From: Oscarella lobularis
Lineage: Eukaryota; Porifera; Homoscleromorpha; Homosclerophorida; Oscarellidae
DNA length: 64,000 nucleotides
Direction: 5' to 3'
NCBI RefSeq assembly: GCF_947507565.1
Contig: NC_089175.1
Coordinates: 6,995,733 to 7,059,732 of the forward strand
The notes under the pieces were generated by a model. The model was not told the origin of the DNA and searched no databases. It saw only the letters and a list, made by a program, of their open reading frames with translations. A program made the translations under genes and the position numbers. Below, in pieces: positions 1 to 13,856 of the stretch. Positions within the stretch are counted from its first letter, which is position 1. Each line of letters begins with the position of its first letter.

Positions 1-2105
1 GTTGCGAATTTGGCTACGTTTTGACCGTAAAGTCGCTGTGAAGTCAAGTCTCGAGATTATACACTATTTTAGGTACTACTTATTGATTATTTTTTGTTTC
101 AATTTTGAAGTATAATTGTGTGCAGAAATGACGTCACGAGGACAATGTAGAGGTATTCTTCTTGTATATTGAGTGTGTCTGTATTATATAAGATATATCC
201 ATAGAATATTGTTTGTTTCCACTTGGGACTTTGAGAGTCAAATTGAATATTTTCTTTGTACAAATACAACTCTAAAGGAAAACTTCTTTTCACTGTGGAC
301 TGTGACGTAGCTGTGCCGCGTTTGATATTCTTGATGTCTTCTCTCTGCCTTCTCCACTTCCTTCATCAGCGGTCAAGCAAAAAGAGTCCTCCTTCTCAAC
401 GGCAACTTATTAAATTGGAGGCAATAAAAATGGCGAGAAATCTGTAATGCCAGATTATTTCTGTATTTACATATTGGTTCACAAACCCAATTGAATTTTG
501 AAGAAAGTCAATAATTAAAGCCTCCTTATTTGTCTACGTATTTGTTTTCTAAAACAAATAATTATTTTACTTTATTTAAGATGACGTTTTGATTGATTCA
601 TTCAAACTCGTAGGAAGGATAATATTATTCATTATATTTAACCTAGGCTGATCTTGTGAAAGAGAGTCCCATACTACGCTCACTTACTTGTGTATAACCT
701 GTAGCATTAGAAAGCGTTTTTCGAGATTTTGTAAAAGTCACGTGCTACGATGAATTAAGGATCTATATACGTTCAAATATTTAGGAGTCATGTGCTAAGA
801 TTGAGGAGGATCTATACAAGTTCAAATACCTATGAGATATGTGTAGGATTAATTGTTGTTCTGAACTCGCTCTACAAATACAGAGTACACTCAGACATGA
901 CAGACGTAGAAATTAGTAAAATTACTAAACAACGAAGTCCTTGTACGGGGCCTCGATCACGTGATAATATTCGGGCAGGATTTGCGTCTGGAGACAAGCG
1001 CAAATAACCGAGAGCTTCTATACAACGGATTCACAATCTGGGTTGGTCCGAATCGATAGTGAAAATCGGGACCCCTTTCGGGGGAATCGCAATTCTAGGC
1101 AAATCGAAAGATGATATCAGAACGTTGCCTTTGGAAAGTAATGTTACCGAAGGCGCAAAGGCTGTCAGAATGTAGAAGAAGCTCAATTAGCGCTGACATC
1201 AGCCGTTCTCTGATTCACCGCTCGCCAGCTTATCGAATTCTCCTCTTCCAGATCGTTGCGCTAATCTACAACGATCTTTTGTACAGATCGAACGCCTTTT
1301 GGGCTCACGCTGACTTGATAGCGCTCAATTCGAAAGCCAAAATAATCTATTCAGAGGGTTGGCGAAGCAGGTCCCTTTTCTCGAGACATTCTGCCCTTTT
1401 TCTCCAAAGACTCCACAAACACTCACCTATTCAATTGCCCTAAGCGTTGCGGCTGCATGCATCCCAGTCCAAACAGATTTCCTTTGAAGAAATTGGCAAG
1501 AACGATGTAATTGGGGTCGGATGATTTCACCAAGTAGGGTCATATGCGGGCTCATGCATAGAATAGCCGTAACGCTCTGTTTCTATCTTCGAACAAACTT
1601 TTATTAGCTGAGCACCAAATCTACAACAGGCAGTCTGCAAGAGCGGATTGCTAAAGAAAAGTGGCACCAAACACATTGAGGTATATGTGCTATCTATGCA
1701 AACATGGACGTATGAACTGGGTGCATGAGTTTGGCCTTCTGTGGAAAAGTGTTTCCTGCATGAGGCAGGCCATCATCGGAAGTGGTGACGTCAGCGCGAA
1801 AGATCCTTGCGCAATTTCTAGTTGACCTTTAAGGATATTGATTGTCACGTTTAGATTCGCCGTATATATAATTTCGAACACGAGTTGCTTTTCGTAACGT
1901 GCTCCTTTTCGAGCACTTATTTGATCTTCATCTCAAATCAATCCTCTATCTCTGATGGAACAAACGGTTCGGGACGGCTGTGGTTCGGTGGACTTAATGA
2001 GGTCATTAGTGCAAAATCATCACTTAATGACGTGGCGCTAGTCCGGGCAAACGCTGTTATCACGTGATTGGCGCTAGTTAGACTCATTCAAGATATTTTC
2101 TAAAG
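1..2105. other. 5' intergenic region, no gene recognised
   Basis: No convincing coding exon was found. Open frames here (for example 1111-1443 on +) show no family resemblance or splice context. A short imperfect direct repeat lies at about 736-835, with two roughly 50-base units each containing an AGGATCTATA-like core. The missing first exon or exons of the adhesion gene, with its signal peptide, should lie here or further upstream. A frame starting at 1885 has a hydrophobic start, but I could not join it to the gene with confidence. Confidence 0.5.
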
Positions 2106-5100
2106 ACAGTTAACCGCATACGAAGCCTGGCTCAAGGAACGAAAAATCTGCCAATAAAGTTTGTTGACAACAGCTTAGTTATACGTTCTTCGTCGTCCGT
2201 TGGAAGCAGTGTAGGAAACACACGTCTCGTTGGAGCTGTAGCACACGAAGGAGTTGCTGAAGTATTCTACAATGGGACGTGGGGAACCCTTTGCGCTTTA
2301 CAGGATGACGACGATGTCTATTACACCGATCACAATTACCACTTGTCAGACGTTGTATGCCGAGAACTCGGCTACAGCGGAGTCAATTTGTGGTGGCAGT
2401 CTTCACGCTATGTGAATTCTTCATACCCACGAGACGCATGGCTGGAGCATTTGATCTGCCGAGGCTCGGAATCAGTGCTCGCGCAATGCGTCAACTACGT
2501 GTTCCAAAGGTCAAAATGTCATCTCGGAGCGTTGCATGTAAGCTGTTGGACGGGCAATAATAACAATCAAGTTCTGTTGAAACAGAGACAGTCTTGGCTG
2601 CATTGGTCCGGCGTTCGATTTTCTCAATCTTTGCAGCAGCCTTCAGTTATGAGTCACGTGTTCCTTTCTAGTGCGGGATACGCGAACGCGGAGAAAATTG
2701 CAGCAATTCAAGTAGTGGGACACAGACTTGTTCTTACGGATGTAGCTGTGACCAAAAACGCTTGGACAGGCGTAGAATTTCTTAACTCGCCAGCCCCCAA
2801 TATTACCAAACTTGACTTGTCACTAAATGAAGGCACAGGATTAAGATTATCCAATACCCTTTCAAGTTCATTGGAAGGAGTAACGGCTATTGAAAACCGC
2901 GGTCACGGGCTGGCGTTGACAAGTGGCGGCTTTTTGCAGAGTGCTTGGAATTATCCTATCGTATCACCTGTGGACATTTGCTCTCAATCTGGGGTATTGT
3001 CGGCGTCGACTCCTTTTTATCTGAGATTCGTACCAAAACTAATGAATCAGTATGGTTATAGCTATCACAACTGTAGAGTCAACATTGAAGCAGACCCAAA
3101 TCACGTATTGTCTTTTGACATCCTGGCAATTCAATTTCAAGACTGGTGGAGCAACACTGTCATTGATGGCAAAACAGTTTTTAGCTCGGGAAGAATTCAG
3201 TCCCTGGACGATTCTCTTCATTACGTAACAAAGGGCAACTCGTCCTATGTGTCTACTTATTCTGAGCACTATTACTCCCGTTATGATCAGTGGAAGGACT
3301 TTGTCCTGATATATGTTCAGCAACATTCTATCGGTAAGAGTAGTTTTTTTCATTAATTATCAAACTCGGTTATGTTCTTTTACAGCCTCTCCTTCTCATT
3401 TGTTGCATACTGTGTCCGGTGGACATTTCGCTTCGAACTCTCTGTCTGGCGTTGCTTTCAATTCGAGTCAGAGTACATATGATCGTTCAAGCGTATTGAT
3501 CGAGGGTTCCGTGATTTCAAACAACAGCTGGAATGGAATCGATGGCAATGTCACAAACGGTGGAGATTCAGGCTACGGTTCAGTCATTCGTGACATCAAA
3601 ATTAGGAGAAGTACCATATCAAACAACGGTCGTTTTACGACAGCGTCATACAAAGGCCGTGCCGCCGGAATCGCCGTCTCAGCAGACCATGCGAATATCG
3701 TCATTCAGAATAACGGACTGACGGACAACAGCGGCGGAGCTGTGAGCCTAAATCTTGATACGAGTCGAAATGAATCAACATCGCTTGACCTTTTTGACAA
3801 TCACATCGTCAGAAACAAGGAAGGCGGTACTATTAGCATTTCTGGCTCTGCTCATTCAACAGGGCCTCGAGCGAGCATTCGCAGCAACAAGATTAACCAT
3901 AATTCTGCTGGAATTCTTCACGACACTTTGTCAATCAACAGAATCGCTGCTAGCGTCATTGGCAACACATTTTATAACGATACTGGACGGCACGCTGTCT
4001 ATTGGGAGACCGGCCAAAGATCGTCGATTTCTGGGCAACAATTTGCTAACAACACGTTGTATCTCATTATTGGGCAAACGCCGAACCAGCGATGGACAGT
4101 GTATGCTGTTGGCGTAGGGCCGTCGTACACTAGAAACGTCTTCACGAATCCGGCGAATCGATACGAGTTTGCTGCGGGATCTGATTTGAGTCAAGGGCAT
4201 CATAATGCCGTCGACAATTGGTGGGGAAGTCGGTCTTTGAGTGAAGCCAAGAAGCGCGTGAGAGATAAGGACGACGATTCGAGCTTGGCAGCGGCGGACA
4301 TTGCACCAGTTGTGAAGGAATCGCCTTGGACTGATAACGGAGGTACGCATAGAGAACGAGTCTTCTTCCCTAAAATTTTATTTGACTAGGGTGTCAGTAT
4401 GGGTGGACTTTAGAAGACTATTGGGACTTTAATTGCTACTTGTACGTCAAAGGAGCAGTGGATTGGGCCTCGGCGAATTCTTTTTGCAAGGCAAGCAAGC
4501 AGTTCACGTCTTTGGACGCACTCTAAATTGGTTATTTATTTTTTAGGCTCAGGGATCGGAGCTTGGGTCTATCCACGATGCAGCCGTAACTACATTTTTG
4601 AATAGCCTTGTTCCTCGTCCTCCCCCGTCGCTTACAAGCGCAGGAGCGTGGGTTGGACTCCAACACAACGGGAACGTATGGTCGTGGTCCGACGGATCGG
4701 ACTTTGACTACGGAAGCGTTAAAGGAGGAAAAGCCGGAGACTGTTTGAAATTGACATCGGCAGGATGGGCAATCGAGGATTGCAGTACGCGTCTTCCGTT
4801 TTTCTGTAGCAAATTACCAGCCGGTACGTTGTCGTTGGTTTTGTGCCAAGTTTTTTTTTGTATATTTTCTCTTGATATTCAGACGAATGTCCAAGTGCTT
4901 GCTCGCAGCATGGACAGTGTGACAGTGCTACGCGTACTTGCTCGTGTTTCAAGGGATGGCAAGGCGAAGACTGCGGCGACTTTCACTGCAACGACGTCAA
5001 CGACTGCTCCGGTTATGGAACGTGCGTGGGGCCAAATCAATGTCGCTGTCGAGTTGGCTGGAAGGCATGAAACATATATCTGGTAATTTATTTAAATTAT

Positions 5101-8100
5101 TTGCCATTTCTAGGGTCGCGCCTGTACGACGACCTACTGCAATCTGTACACTACTTGTGACGCCTGCAGTCGACAGCCGGGCTGTGGGTGGTGCGATAGT
5201 CAAGCCGCCTGCATTCCGGGTCTCGGTAGTCGCCCAGATAAGCAGCAATGCAACACGTGGTTCTACTACAGCTGCTACAGTCCACGGAGAGAGGGCTTTT
5301 CAGATCGAATAAAGGTAACTAATAAAGATTCGGTTCTTGCTAGTTTATAACTATAGATGCATAGGACATTGGGTGCTCCTCTCCGTGCGACTGGTCTGTT
5401 GCAACAAGCAGCTACGAAACGTGCCAGCATTGTCACGACATAGGCCACTGCTACAACAAAGCAAATGTAAGTCTTAGTAGACTCCTTGCAGACAGTCTTG
5501 CATTGTCATCTGTTCAGTCATCTTGCCTCAATTGGGACGAGTCAAGATGTCCCTATGGAAGAGTTACGCCCGACTACGGTCTCGGTGCGAATGCGCCTAA
5601 AATTCCGAGTCATCTGCCTAACGGAGAGTCAGACTTTCGTGACAAGAGATCTTCGAGTGGATCGTCGTCTGATCGTCGTCTAAAGTACGTCGATCTTTAC
5701 CCTGACGTTCGAGTCGATCCCGGAACCTCAACCATCTACCGTCTACTGGGCACTAGCAGCTACAATTATTACATCACAACGCCGTCGCTGAAAGACGTGT
5801 ACACTGGTCACATACTTTCCAGTCGTCAAAGTGGAGGAATACTCGACAAGATACTTGCTATGACCAAATGGGGTGCCTATCAACTGATCAAGGCTTCTCC
5901 AGCCTACCTGGAAGAGTTGATAAAGTACGCCGACTTCATTGATACTGTTGACCTGGAAGACATCTACGACGAAGCAGCTATAGAAATTGTTCCGAATGTG
6001 ACAGCTCTTGAGGCGATTGCAGCCTCCTCCACCCCGCAGCTTCCCGGAGCTTCACAAACAATAGTTTTTTCGCCATCTGTTTCCGTTTACAAGTGTCGGC
6101 GAACGTCTGACGGAGATATTGTCATAGCGCTGTCGTCGGTGGAATCAGAGAAGCTGGGCTTGAATCCCATCAGCAATCAAGGCTTTGTCAGTGCGCACGG
6201 AAGCAGACGTTTTGAAGAAGTCGAATCTATTGTCAGTGCCGGACCGCATACAATCGTTCATACGTCCCTAGCAAGTTGTTCTCCAAATCCACTCCCTCCA
6301 TCTGTAAAATTACAAGTAAAGACGACTGGACCATCTCCGGTCAATAAGGCTCCGCTTGTTACGGGTCTTGGCGGCACGGGCCTCAAAGGTGTTCTCATAT
6401 TTGACAACGTTTCTCCATCTAGCCTTGATCTATCAGTTGGTGACGTGATCGTCGGTCGTCCCAGCGGCCCAGCTGCTGGTTTTCTTACTGATTTCTATGG
6501 ATCTTGGGATGACAGTACAACCTTCTTGGAACTCAATCCATCCAGCGGTGTCGGAACTTCGTGCAGTGAGAGGGATGGTCTCGTGAGTGCGCCAGGTGCG
6601 CCACGCAACGGTGGAAATAGTGTTGGAAATATGAAATGGTGCGATGCAAACGAGACAACGTTCTTTCATCACGAAGTATTGAAAACCAAAGTAAGTCTCA
6701 ATGTAGAGCGTTAAGTTTTCTTCCTCAGCTAAATGGTTTTTACAGTTTGGAAATTCCGATCGAGAAGTAATCTCAACTGAGACGCTTGTCAGTTACGATC
6801 CTCAAGTGGAGATGACGCTCCGATCCAACCACACGTCGCCTTTCGTAACCAAGGTCGGATTTTCATTCAAAGGACCTTTGCATATTGGAACCAGTGCTAA
6901 TTTAATGATATTGCCGAGCTCGTGAGTTTGATTGAGCTTTCCTTCTGTCGATTCTTGGCTCACTTTTTTTCTACAGAAAGGGAAGTTCATCTCCGCCTGC
7001 AGTCTCTGTTACTGCCCCTTCAAAGCCTTTTTGCATTTCTATCGGTTCAATCTGCGTTCGTGGTGAAACGAAGCTGTCAGCATCGTATTCGTTTTCTTTT
7101 GATTACGACGTAGGTTACTTGGATTTCTGTGTTCTCTCTGAACGCCTTGTTTTTGCAGGTGACCGGCCCTAGTAGCGTTTCCTTTTCGTATCTTTCTCAG
7201 TCCCGTGGAAATGCTAAATTGGGTGCAGTATGGAGAAACGGAGTTGGAACCGAATACATAAAAGAGGTAACTATCGTTTAAGAAGTGCAAAGATTTCGGG
7301 TGTAGACTATTTGTCTTTTTAGGCTCAGTTGAAGGGAGATCAAGATTTGGCTGATCATCCACAGTATACGTCGACGTTTGAGTCTTCCCTGACTCCGACA
7401 TTCGGAATTTCGTGGCCCTCGTCGTACAAAGCTCCGGACCACGTGGCCAAGTCACCAATACCTACGATCGTGACGTCTGCTTTCTCAGCATCACCTAGTC
7501 TCTATCCCCAGTCTTCATTTACTGTGGAAATTTCTCCGTCACTGAAAGGTCACTTTGAAACGACAAGATGCTCTAGAGGATGTGATTTTGGCAAGGTACG
7601 CTAGCGACTTCAATAGATATTGAGAATATTTGAGTTGCTGTCTAGAAATTACTTTCATCATCTCGCGCCGGAGTTGATCAAATAAATGGAATGTCATTCA
7701 TAGATCTGCTGTACTACAATTCTTCGCAGGTGTTCGATTCGTGGCAGCAGGCTTCGTTTATCGACGTCACCTCGGGTCTCTGTTTGCCCATGGTGAACGA
7801 GACGGATTGCCCCTGTGAGTGTCCCGGGGCAGCCTCCTGCATCGACAACGGCCACGGAATTAAACTTTGTCAGCTTTGCGGTTGCAGCGGATCGCCTGAC
7901 TGCTTATGCACACAAGCGTGTCCAGCTGGGTCAATTGAAATTTTCAATTCGTTCTTGCCTCAGCCGATATGCCAATGTCAGTGTTCGGATTTTGACCACG
8001 CAGATGTCGGTGGCGATGGAACTTGCCATGTAAGGCGACTTTGGTTGGACTCCATGTTGATGCTGGAATGTCGTTTTTTTAGTGTGATTGTACTTGCAAC

Positions 8101-11100
8101 GACGGTAGTGCGAGCGTTTTTGGACCGGACGGCCAGTGTCAGTGCGGCTGTAAGTGTAACAACTGCATCGACTCAGTTCTTGGTCCAAGCGGATGCATTT
8201 GTCCTGATGATAAGTAGGTCTCACGCTGACACGTTGAGACTACTATGCATTCCGTTTACTCTAGATGTCCTACGTGTCCGGAAGGCCTTGAACCAGTGTG
8301 GCAGGACTGCACTTGTAGCTGTCAATCAAAGCAAGGTCGCGGTGGTTTGCCACCGGTTTGTGCAGATGGATGGAAAGGGCCTTTCTGTGACGTGCCTGAC
8401 TGCAGTCCTTGGCCGTGTAAGTTTACAATTGCTACCTTATTGTCATGTGAGCAGCGTCATTGTTTTAGTTTGTTCTGATAACAACGGCATCTGCACCATA
8501 CCAATGGGAAGTGAGGCAGACAGAAAACCGTACTGCGTATGCGACGAGCAGTGGATTGGTCCTGGTTGTCAATTCGCCAGGCCTCGTCCAGGCGGCGGAG
8601 ATCCTCATTTGGAGACTTTAGATGGTAAGTTGAATTTGTGCTGTCGGAAAGTCGTATTGCACGTGGTTTTACAGGATTTAGCTATGACTTCTTTGATATT
8701 GGCGAATTTTGGTATTGCAAGAGCGTTGCCAACGACTTTGGAGTGGACACTCGTTTCTTCAAGTACGCCAGAGCGTCTCTGATTGGCGCCGTTGCAATAA
8801 AAGCCGGTCCGAGTGTCGTTGCCATTTCAACGCTTCACCAGCCTAAGCCTTCAGACTTACCCACTCTAAGGTTTGTCAGTCGATGTAACAATATGATAAT
8901 AATATTTTCTTTTAGACTCAACGGTGTTGTGACGTCCCTATCGGACGGTCTCAAGCTCAACCTGGCCAAGGACACAGTTCACGTTGAAGTATCCTTGATG
9001 TCGTCGCCTGAAAGCATAGCTTTAATTTCATTCCAATTTGCCAACGGCGTCTCTTTGTCTGTTGACGTGCGGTACAGTACAGCGATGGAGCGTCAATTTA
9101 TCAACATACTTTTCGCTCCCGTTGCATCGTTCAAACGATCAACGGAAGGATTGTGTGGACTGATGGACGGAAATGTGACAAACGACTTGGTCGGATCCGA
9201 CGGTGTCACCTACGTTCCTAAAAAAGTGTTGGACTTCGCTAAGTCATGTAAGGTTCACTGTTCAGTTGTGGTTTTTTTCTGATTGGTTGGTATGCAGGGA
9301 AAATTGCCAAGTCGTTTGATGGCTCCGGCTTGAATGGCACGTGGTCGTGGAATCATTCGAATTTTCACAAAGACGACACGATGGACTCCTCCTACACCGA
9401 TCCTAAATTCGTTCCGCTCTACTCAATCAACGACATCGACTCGTCGACCAGGATGGTAAGGTCACATACGTCCGCGTGCCATTTTTACTACTTCCTTTTA
9501 CTAAAGATTGCCGAAAGTCTTTGCAAGCAACAAGGTCTCGACGGCGTCCGCTTGCAGGAGTGCATATTTGACGTAGCTATCACAAATGACACAACTTTGG
9601 CTCAGCAGGAAACGTATCAAACGGGTATGACGTCTAAATGCAAAATTTCTCAATTTCGTATGGATGAGTCTAGGCTGTCCTACCCAATGCTCTGGAAAGG
9701 GTCGCTGCGTAAATAGCACCTGCATCTGTCTTCCCGGTTGGTTCGGAGAAGACTGTAATCTCGGTTAGTTTGATCCTCGTTTTGACGCGATTTTGACTTA
9801 GAGCAATTTCTTTAGGATCGTGTGAAAACTGTAGTTTGAATGGCGATTGCGTGTCTGGATTCTGCAAGTGTCACTTCGGATGGGACGGTATTCTTTGCGA
9901 CGAATCAGGTAAGTATCAGTTTGTACCAGTGACGTAGCCAGATCTTTTCAGTTGTGGGCACTGAAAAGGTATGGGGGCCCCACCCAGCTTGTACATCTAC
10001 AATGAAAGGTTTTAGACCTGGGATGGAAGCGAGGAGGTAACACTTTCTAAGCTTTGTTCTTTTTCATCGTAACAAAAAGAACAAAAATATTATGCTTGGG
10101 GATGCACACGTGCGCACACAGGACCCCTCTTACTGTTAGCCCCACCAAATCCCAGAGAGTTTGTATGGTTTTGAAAAACCGATGTCTAATGAATTGCTTT
10201 GTAGCTACTTGTTACGGAGTGTTCAACTGTACGAGTCCATCTCAAGGTCAATGCAAATCTCACGATGTGTGTGCATGCTCCGTCGGGTTTACTGGCTTGT
10301 CTTGTAACGAGAAAGCCAACTGCAGTCGCATCAGTGATTGCTCGAACCACGGAGCATGCATCGATCACGACAAGTGTAAATGCGACTACGGCTGGGCGGG
10401 AGTCAGCTGCGATCGCCACTCATGCGAAGCCGTCGGCTACTGCAGCAATCACGGCTCGTGCGTCGGCTTTGACAAATGCGTCTGCAAGGACGGTTGGGGA
10501 GGATCGAGCTGCGCGTTTCCTACGTGCACTAAAGTCAGAGAGTGCTCTGGAAACGGCGATTGCGTTGCACCGAATACCTGCTCTTGTTCCGGTGGATTTT
10601 CCGGCGTCGACTGTGCGACGCCGACATTTTGTCCGGAGTTGGACGATTGCTCGGGAAACGGTGTCTGTCTGGCTCAGAACGGGAAGAAATACTGTTCGTG
10701 CTACGCGGGTTACAAGGGGTCGAATTGCAGCGTCGCGTCGTGCGCCGGTCAGAGTAATTGCTCTGGCAATGGCGTCTGCATCGAAATTGATTTGTGTGAC
10801 TGCAACAAAGGCTACGCCGGTTCTGACTGCGGCAAGTTTTCTTGCGAAGCAAATAAGTTTTGCTCAGGTGCAACTGATGCTGGAGAGTTTCTTTTGGATT
10901 TATATCATTTCTTGTCTTTAGGTAATGGAAAGTGTCTGGCTCTAGATACGTGCACTTGCGATTCCAAATGGACGGGACCGGAGTGCAATACACCCGACTG
11001 CTCAACGGTGAACAACTGCGGCAATGTGTCTACGGGAGTGTGCATTGGACCAGATACCTGTCAATGCACTGCACACTACGACGGACCTCGCTGTGATCAG

Positions 11101-13856
11101 TTAGCTGGAATGAATCAATACTCGCCCACCTTCAATGTTTTGTCTGTTGACGTCGCTGTTCCGCTGACGGCAGTCATCGGATTTGTCGTCGTGTCTGAGC
11201 CCGCTTTAGACATGGATAGTGGAAAGAATGGTCGCATTACGTACAGTCTTGCAAGCTCGGGTGGCCGTCATTCCCTGTTCAAAGTTGACACTCAAACGGG
11301 CGTTATAGTCACGGCAGCATCGTTGCGTAGCTATGTAGGCGACGTTTTCTTGTTAACTCTCTCTGCAGCGGACAGCGGCGTGCCATCGTTGACCGGTAAT
11401 CTTCAAATATCTCTTACCGTCATTCAACCGAATTTGCACTGTCCCGTTTTCGTCGGCCTTCCCTCGTCTGTCAATGTCGATGAGATGGCTTCTCTAGGAA
11501 CGAACGTTGTTCAATTGAGTGCAACTGATAAAGACGGCAGAGCGTCACCGAACGGAATAGTGAAGTATTCTCTGGATGCATTGGCCTCAGATCGGTTCAA
11601 AATCAATTCCCAAAGTGGATTGGTTACTCTAGCTCGATCTCTTGCAAGCGACAATTACGTTCTGAATGTGGTTGCATCTGATCTCGGTCAGCCTCAGTGC
11701 CACACGAAAGGAAAGATCGACGTAAAAGTCATCTCACTCAATCACGCTCCACAATGTGTACCAGGAAGTCTAACAACGTCTATTCCGTATACAACTAATG
11801 CAAGCTCGGCATTATTTACACTGAAAGCAACTGACGTCGATAGCGGCGCAGCTGGCCGACTATCTTACACTCTGACGAACTTCCGGTCAGCTTCTCTATC
11901 AAGAAACCTCTTCGATGTGGTGACGAACAATTCGACAGGAGCAGACGTGATGCTCCGCTCTTCTCCGCCAAAGCCGTTCGGCCCGTTTAACTTGGCAACG
12001 TTTTCTGCAACAGTTCGAGATCAATCGTCAAGACCGAAATCTTGCACCTTTCGCCTGACCGTCACTATCGCTGATCAGTTTGAGTTTGTCAGTTCGAAAG
12101 CAGTTGCACGTCTTGCCGAAGATGCTCCAGTTCAGTCTCTTGTTTCCGTCACCCCGCGTTTGTCTCTTCGCACGACTCAGCTCAATGCCAGCCGCATTTC
12201 GTACAGTCTCTACAACGCCGAATCTTTGCCTTTCAGTGTACACGCGGAAACCGGCGTGCTCTCCTTGAGCCAAGCATTAGATTACGAGCAACAGAAGGAA
12301 TACAACGTCAACATTCTTGCACAGACGTCCGAAGTTCCTGGTGCCGTCACTGTCGCCACGGTCAGGATATCCGTCACGAACGTCAACGATAACGCTCCAG
12401 AATTCGATCAACGTCAGTATGCCGTTTTTGTCGGAGAGCAAACGAAAGGAGGCGAGATGCTGTTGTCTTTGACAGCCACTGATTCAGATGTCGGTTCAGA
12501 TCGCTCCCAGATTGAATACCAGCTCGTGTCAGTTGTGCCCAGTGAATCGGAAGACGTATTTGAGATTAAGCGTTTTGCCGCCGGTGCTGTTGGAATCTAT
12601 CTCACAGATGATGCTGTGCTCAACTATTACGTAACAGACAAGTACCGTGTCTTTATCAGAGCTCTGGATACACAGAACCCAAGCTTATCTGGCCAAGTGA
12701 CCGTTCTCGTTTTTGTGAACAAAACGAATGCCAAGAGGCCACTATTTGATCAAGAACATTACAGCACAACTTTACAAGAGAACTCCCCCGACGGCTCGTC
12801 TGTTTTGAGTGTCAAGGCTCTTGTTGACGGAAAGCCTAGCACCAATGTGATGTATTCAATAAGAAGCCAGGAATTCAAATCGGGTAGCCGTGCCAATGCG
12901 TTTACCATAACCAACTCCGGAGTTCTCCAAGTAGCGAATTCTGTCTAGTTGGATTACGAAAAGGTCAGGGAAATCGCTGTCGTCATTGTGGCAAGTCTGA
13001 CTCAGCCAGTTCTCCGGACGTCTGAAACAACAGCCGTTATTTCTCTGAGTGACGTTAATGACAATTCACCTATTTTCAGCAAAGAGGTATATACTCCATC
13101 GGACGTTGTTGTCGGATTGCCTCGCGGTTTCAGCGTCGTCAACACCAATGCAATCGACGCCGACTCAGGTGGAGTTCTTTTCGTTGGCTCATGCGCGTAT
13201 GACTTTGCTATTGTTTTCTAGGTAGCAACGGAGAGGTGATGTACAGCATGGAAATGACTCAGGAATATTTCACCATTGACTCATTGACTGGCGAAGTATC
13301 CTTAGCTAAAGAGTTGGATTCGAATGCTTACTCCTCGTACGAGCTTCAAGTATCAGCGAAGGATGGTGGAAAACCTTCCCTAAGTGGTTTGGCAGCGATT
13401 TCATTAACGGTGCAGTGTTCTCCAACAGGCCAATGTCCTCAAATTAGTTCCGATGGTAGAGGAATAGTTTAGGTAATTGAGTAAAGTCTAATTCTGTCTC
13501 TTCTCAGCCTCAAAGTTGATCATAATCGGTAGTGCTGCAGGAGGTGGCGTTGTTTTGTTGCTGGTTATTGTTATCGTGGTTGTTGTGGTTGTAAAAAGGA
13601 ACAACAAGCACACGAAACCGACCAGGTTATTGCAGAATATTTTTTCCTGAATGTACCATATAATTATGTAAGTAGGTACTCTGATTCTTATCGCACACCG
13701 GCGTCCATGAAAGCGACTAGCGGGCTTGACATAGTCAATCCTGCTTTCGATCACGAAAACGACAAGCCCATCTTTTCCAGTGATGAATATGAAAAGATAT
13801 TAAGCGTGAAAGCAGCTGCCGAGGAAAACGAGTACGTGGAGATTACATCTTCATAA
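2106..13856 (+). CDS. Giant SRCR / beta-helix / C-type lectin / EGF / VWD / cadherin transmembrane protein (5' end missing)
   Basis: A cell-surface adhesion receptor of about 3,387 codons in 27 exons. Exon ends: 2106-3333, 3386-4342, 4390-4490, 4547-4823, 4883-5064, 5114-5314, 5365-5466, 5518-6690, 6746-6921, 6977-7109, 7159-7266, 7323-7595, 7646-8029, 8083-8213, 8265-8416, 8469-8624, 8675-8870, 8916-9247, 9298-9455, 9507-9624, 9674-9763, 9816-9908, 10205-10867, 10922-13168, 13222-13455, 13508-13625, 13676-13856; the sum is divisible by three. Domain order: SRCR ([16 protein letters not shown]); a right-handed beta-helix with repeated NN/SxN turns to about 4340; C-type lectin (4390-4823, WVGLQ, DC, FFC); EGF; PSI-like Cys-rich segment; an unrecognised stretch 5518-7600; EGF-like; VWD ([19 protein letters not shown]); eight EGF (10205-11100); seven cadherin repeats (DxND, LDYE); a membrane helix near 13525-13595; a tail with NPAF. 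The SRCR/beta-helix/lectin core resembles Bark beetle/Anakonda of tricellular junctions (inference). The upstream start exon is missing. An in-frame TAG lies at 12946. Confidence 0.85.
9909..10204 (+). other. Largest intron of the adhesion gene
   Basis: At 296 bp this intron is about five times longer than its neighbours. It holds GC-rich, C- and G-run sequence (around 9970-10000 and 10120-10155) unlike the AT-rich short introns, which suggests an old small insertion. No coding signal or clear terminal repeats were seen. Confidence 0.4.
12946..12948 (+). other. In-frame TAG inside cadherin repeat 6
   Basis: The codon before a canonical cadherin LDYE motif is TAG. The same frame is open for about 2 kb upstream and continues past it with good cadherin sequence (DVNDNSPIF) to the membrane helix. 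TCTAG could act as a 3' splice site. However, any intron ending there would have to start near 12884 and would remove a well conserved cadherin strand (FTITNSGVL), so splicing is unlikely. It is a nonsense allele, a sequence error, readthrough, or an early gene-inactivating mutation. Confidence 0.8.

Noticed and set aside
1111-1443. 110-codon + frame as a gene
   Set aside because: No domain, no splice context and no recognisable similarity; it is likely a chance frame.
10054-10204. Open frame upstream of the EGF exon as coding
   Set aside because: It lies in the 296 bp intron. The phase-correct acceptor TTTGTAG at 10204 removes it and yields a perfect EGF start.
12949-13221. Separate gene starting after the TAG
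   Set aside because: The sequence is the second half of a cadherin repeat in the same frame with no initiator codon, so it belongs to the upstream gene.
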